24,545 bases of DNA from Akkermansiaceae bacterium UBA3385 (GTDB lineage Bacteria > Verrucomicrobiota > Verrucomicrobiia > Verrucomicrobiales > Akkermansiaceae): assembly GCA_002358905.1 (NCBI GenBank), contig DEPT01000009.1:1-24545 (forward strand), in the 5' to 3' direction. Below, in pieces: positions 22,778 to 24,545 of this stretch. The position numbers were made by a program, and so were the translations under genes. How positions within the stretch are numbered: position 1 is the first letter of the stretch; each line of letters begins with the position of its first letter. The notes beneath the pieces are model-generated. The model was given only the letters and a program-made list of their open reading frames with translations, was not told the origin of the DNA and did not search any database.

Positions 22778-23755
22778 ATGTCACACCGCACCCCGCTACT
22801 CATCAATCCCAAAGCCGGAAGCCTCTTCCGTTCAGGCCTGAAAACATGGCTGAATGCCCATCGCGATGATTTTCGTGAGGTGCACACACAGAGTGCAGCG
22901 GATCTGACCCAAAAAGCACGTGAGTTAGCAGAAAGCGGAGAACCCGTGGTTGCCGCCGCCGGTGGTGATGGCACGCTGATGGGAGCAGCACAAGGTCTTA
23001 TAGGCACCGGCGCAGCTCTCGGCATTCTGCCCTGCGGCACCATGAACGTCTTTGCCCGCGAACTCGGTATCGGGTCCCGCCGTTTTGATATTGCACTGGA
23101 AGCCATCAAAGGTGACAAGCGGCAGGAAGTCGACATCTTCGCCGTAAACGGTAAGCCTTTCCTGCAGGTGGCCGGATTCGGGCCAGACGCCCGAGCCATT
23201 GAACTGGTCACCCCTGCGCTCAAGAAGCGCCTGGGCGCAGCGGCTCATGCCGTCACGGGGCTGAAGGTAGCACTGGAGAAGCCCCCAGTCATCACCATGA
23301 CCACACCGGATGGGGAGACCATCAAGGGCACCCAGATCATCATGGGCAACGGCAAGCGCTACGGTGGCGAGGCGCATCTTTTCGCCGAAGCCAGTTATGA
23401 AGACGGTCGACTGGATGCTGCCGTCATTGACCAGGAAAACATCGGTGTGCTGTTCGAAGTGCTGGGGCTCATCATCTCCCGCGGTGCCACCAATACCAAT
23501 ATCTCTGAGTTTACCAAGCTGCTCCGCATCAAGAACTGCACCCTCACCTGCGAGGGTAATCTGCCCTACCACCTGGATGGTGACTACGCCGGAACGCTTG
23601 CACCGGGCGAAGAATTGCGCATCGAACGCTTGCCCTATAAACTCAAGGTCTGCATGCCGAGCAACCCCGTACCGCTCAGCCCGCTGGAGCGCATGATGGC
23701 GCACCCCGCCATTGCAGCCATGCGCGAAAAAATCGAATCGTTCAACGACCTTTGA
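22778..23755 (+). CDS. Diacylglycerol kinase family lipid kinase (YegS/DgkB-like)
   Basis: 325 residues. The catalytic-domain motifs are clear: LLINPKAG at the start, GGDGTLMGAAQGL (GGDGT at 62-66) and LGILPCGTMNVFAREL (84-99), then GFGPDA and the second-domain pattern GGEAHLFAEASYEDGRLD. The C-terminal half forms the usual beta sandwich, including YHLDGDY. Members phosphorylate diacylglycerol or related lipids; returning diacylglycerol to phosphatidate would feed the CdsA encoded 10 nt upstream, which supports that role. The gene's last 14 nt overlap the 3' end of the convergent phosphatase gene, leaving no room for a terminator between them. Confidence 0.88.
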   Translation: MSHRTPLLINPKAGSLFRSGLKTWLNAHRDDFREVHTQSAADLTQKARELAESGEPVVAAAGGDGTLMGAAQGLIGTGAALGILPCGTMNVFARELGIGSRRFDIALEAIKGDKRQEVDIFAVNGKPFLQVAGFGPDARAIELVTPALKKRLGAAAHAVTGLKVALEKPPVITMTTPDGETIKGTQIIMGNGKRYGGEAHLFAEASYEDGRLDAAVIDQENIGVLFEVLGLIISRGATNTNISEFTKLLRIKNCTLTCEGNLPYHLDGDYAGTLAPGEELRIERLPYKLKVCMPSNPVPLSPLERMMAHPAIAAMREKIESFNDL

Positions 23756-24272
23756 TACGGGTGCGCATGGCACCCCAATCGGTTTCCCGGAGCAGCGTCA
23801 GCAAATTTTCATACCAGAACTCATGGTATCCGAAGCGCTCGTCCCGAAATTCCTTTTCAGCCTCATCCGCACTCCAATTCTGAAACACTATACGGTAAGC
23901 GGCTACCACAATACCTGTGCGGTCTGAGCCATGCCAGCAATGCACCAGAACCGGCTTGGGAGCATTCGCTATCAATGCCAGGCAATTTTCCACGTCTGCA
24001 GCAGTCACTTCGCCGGCAGCCACAGGATAGGCCATGAGATGCAACTGGGTATGGCGAGCCTTGCGGGTATCCTTATGGTACTCTCTGAGGTTGAGAACCG
24101 AGCGCACCCCTGATTGCTGCAAGGCCGCAAATCCCTCACGGTCCGGTTGCGCAGAACGGTACAAATCACTAGTTACCTTGTAACAGTTTTCCACACCATT
24201 AAGCTGCAGCGGTGTTACCGCATAAGCAAGGCAACACAGCGTATAAAAACAGGCTACGATAACAAATCTCAT
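23742..24272 (-). CDS. Exported dual-specificity/tyrosine phosphatase-like protein
   Basis: 176 residues. An N-terminal hydrophobic segment (MRFVIVACFYTLCCLAYAV) serves as a signal peptide or anchor. The active-site loop VHCWHGSDRTG has Cys112 and Arg118 and fits HCx5R with the RTG ending of dual-specificity phosphatases. Upstream, LYRSAQPDREGFAALQQSGV and VLNLREYH are typical of the family. Being outside the cytoplasm, it may act on phospholipid phosphates (for example phosphatidylglycerophosphate) as readily as on proteins; neighbouring cdsA and lipid kinase are suggestive only. Its ATG overlaps the stop of the gene upstream by 4 nt (ATGA), indicating translational coupling. Confidence 0.85.
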   Translation of the reverse strand: MRFVIVACFYTLCCLAYAVTPLQLNGVENCYKVTSDLYRSAQPDREGFAALQQSGVRSVLNLREYHKDTRKARHTQLHLMAYPVAAGEVTAADVENCLALIANAPKPVLVHCWHGSDRTGIVVAAYRIVFQNWSADEAEKEFRDERFGYHEFWYENLLTLLRETDWGAMRTRIKGR

Positions 24273-24545
24273 AAGTCAGAAGAATTACTGCTATCTACCG
24301 GCTCCATCTGCTGATTCTTCTGCTCTTTTTCCTGAATCTCAGCCTCGTAACGAGCTTGAAGCTCTGCCAGCTGATTCTGCACCTCCATCATAAGCCTGGC
24401 AGAATGGTCTGCTTGAGCAGCAGTATTTACCGTATGCGCAGCAGAGGATTCCGTTTCCGTATTTTGATGAGCAGGAGCATCCGTTTGCGGCTCTGCAGGT
24501 TGCGATTCATCTGCAGGGGCGAGTGTTTCCTCCACAGGCTGCGGC
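24269..24545 (-). CDS. C-terminal part of a coiled-coil protein (runs off the window)
   Basis: The open frame enters from the window edge and stops at 24269. About 50 residues rich in Glu, Pro, Ala and Thr are followed by a coiled-coil segment (LMMEVQNQLAELQARYEAEI, then QEKEQKNQQ) and a Ser-rich end. A GTG at 24535 could be a start, but the frame is open beyond it, so the length is unknown. No family recognised. Cotranscribed with, and 4 nt overlapping, the phosphatase gene. Confidence 0.6.
   Translation of the reverse strand, partial: PQPVEETLAPADESQPAEPQTDAPAHQNTETESSAAHTVNTAAQADHSARLMMEVQNQLAELQARYEAEIQEKEQKNQQMEPVDSSNSSDL

Overview
The window looks like a chromosome segment from a Verrucomicrobiota bacterium close to Akkermansia. 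The evidence is three proteins ending in the PEP-CTERM form IPEPATATLSLLALAGL followed by an Arg-rich tail, a Chlamydia-type Pmp-like repeat protein (Chlamydiae belong to the same PVC superphylum), a class I fumarase, an outer-membrane autotransporter, and starts without a Shine-Dalgarno sequence. The genus is inferred. Most of the window is GC-moderate to GC-rich; 17.1-19.35 kb is clearly more AT-rich.

Layout. 1-3.9 kb: the 3' end of a tRNA, then a minus-strand block of a ROK sugar kinase, a membrane-anchored endonuclease/exonuclease/phosphatase-fold protein, hemB and a MutT-type Nudix hydrolase. 3.9-7.4 kb: three plus-strand genes, each with its own promoter: an AP2-domain protein whose promoter overlaps a perfect palindrome, an acyl-ACP thioesterase, and an ankyrin lipoprotein. 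7.7-10.6 kb (minus): two tandem TRL-like lipoproteins and a 668-residue protein with an IdeS/Mac-type cysteine protease domain joined to an autotransporter beta-barrel. 11-12.4 kb: a CstA-family transporter. 12.6-16.9 kb (minus): three PEP-CTERM genes, namely a secreted protein of unknown fold, a Pmp-like repeat protein and a broken second IdeS-like protease. An ankyrin gene remnant lies among them.

17.0-19.7 kb resembles a small genomic island beside tRNA-His: about 60-bp direct repeats at both ends, an AT-rich acyltransferase, a small duplicated membrane protein, tRNA-3'-end-like fragments and many hairpins. 19.8-24.5 kb is housekeeping: class I fumarase, a cdsA plus lipid-kinase operon, and a convergent secreted dual-specificity phosphatase with a coiled-coil protein running off the edge.

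Main result: an IdeS-like protease fold, known best from streptococcal IgG-cleaving enzymes, occurs here with two different surface-delivery signals, an autotransporter barrel (intact) and PEP-CTERM (frameshifted). The Pmp-like protein likewise carries PEP-CTERM where Chlamydia uses a barrel. Other points are homogenised 3' modules of the PEP-CTERM genes, two adjacent hairpins with covarying stems upstream of the acyltransferase, and several genes whose -10 box lies 7-9 nt before the ATG, which predicts leaderless mRNAs. All functions are read from sequence motifs; no database search was possible.
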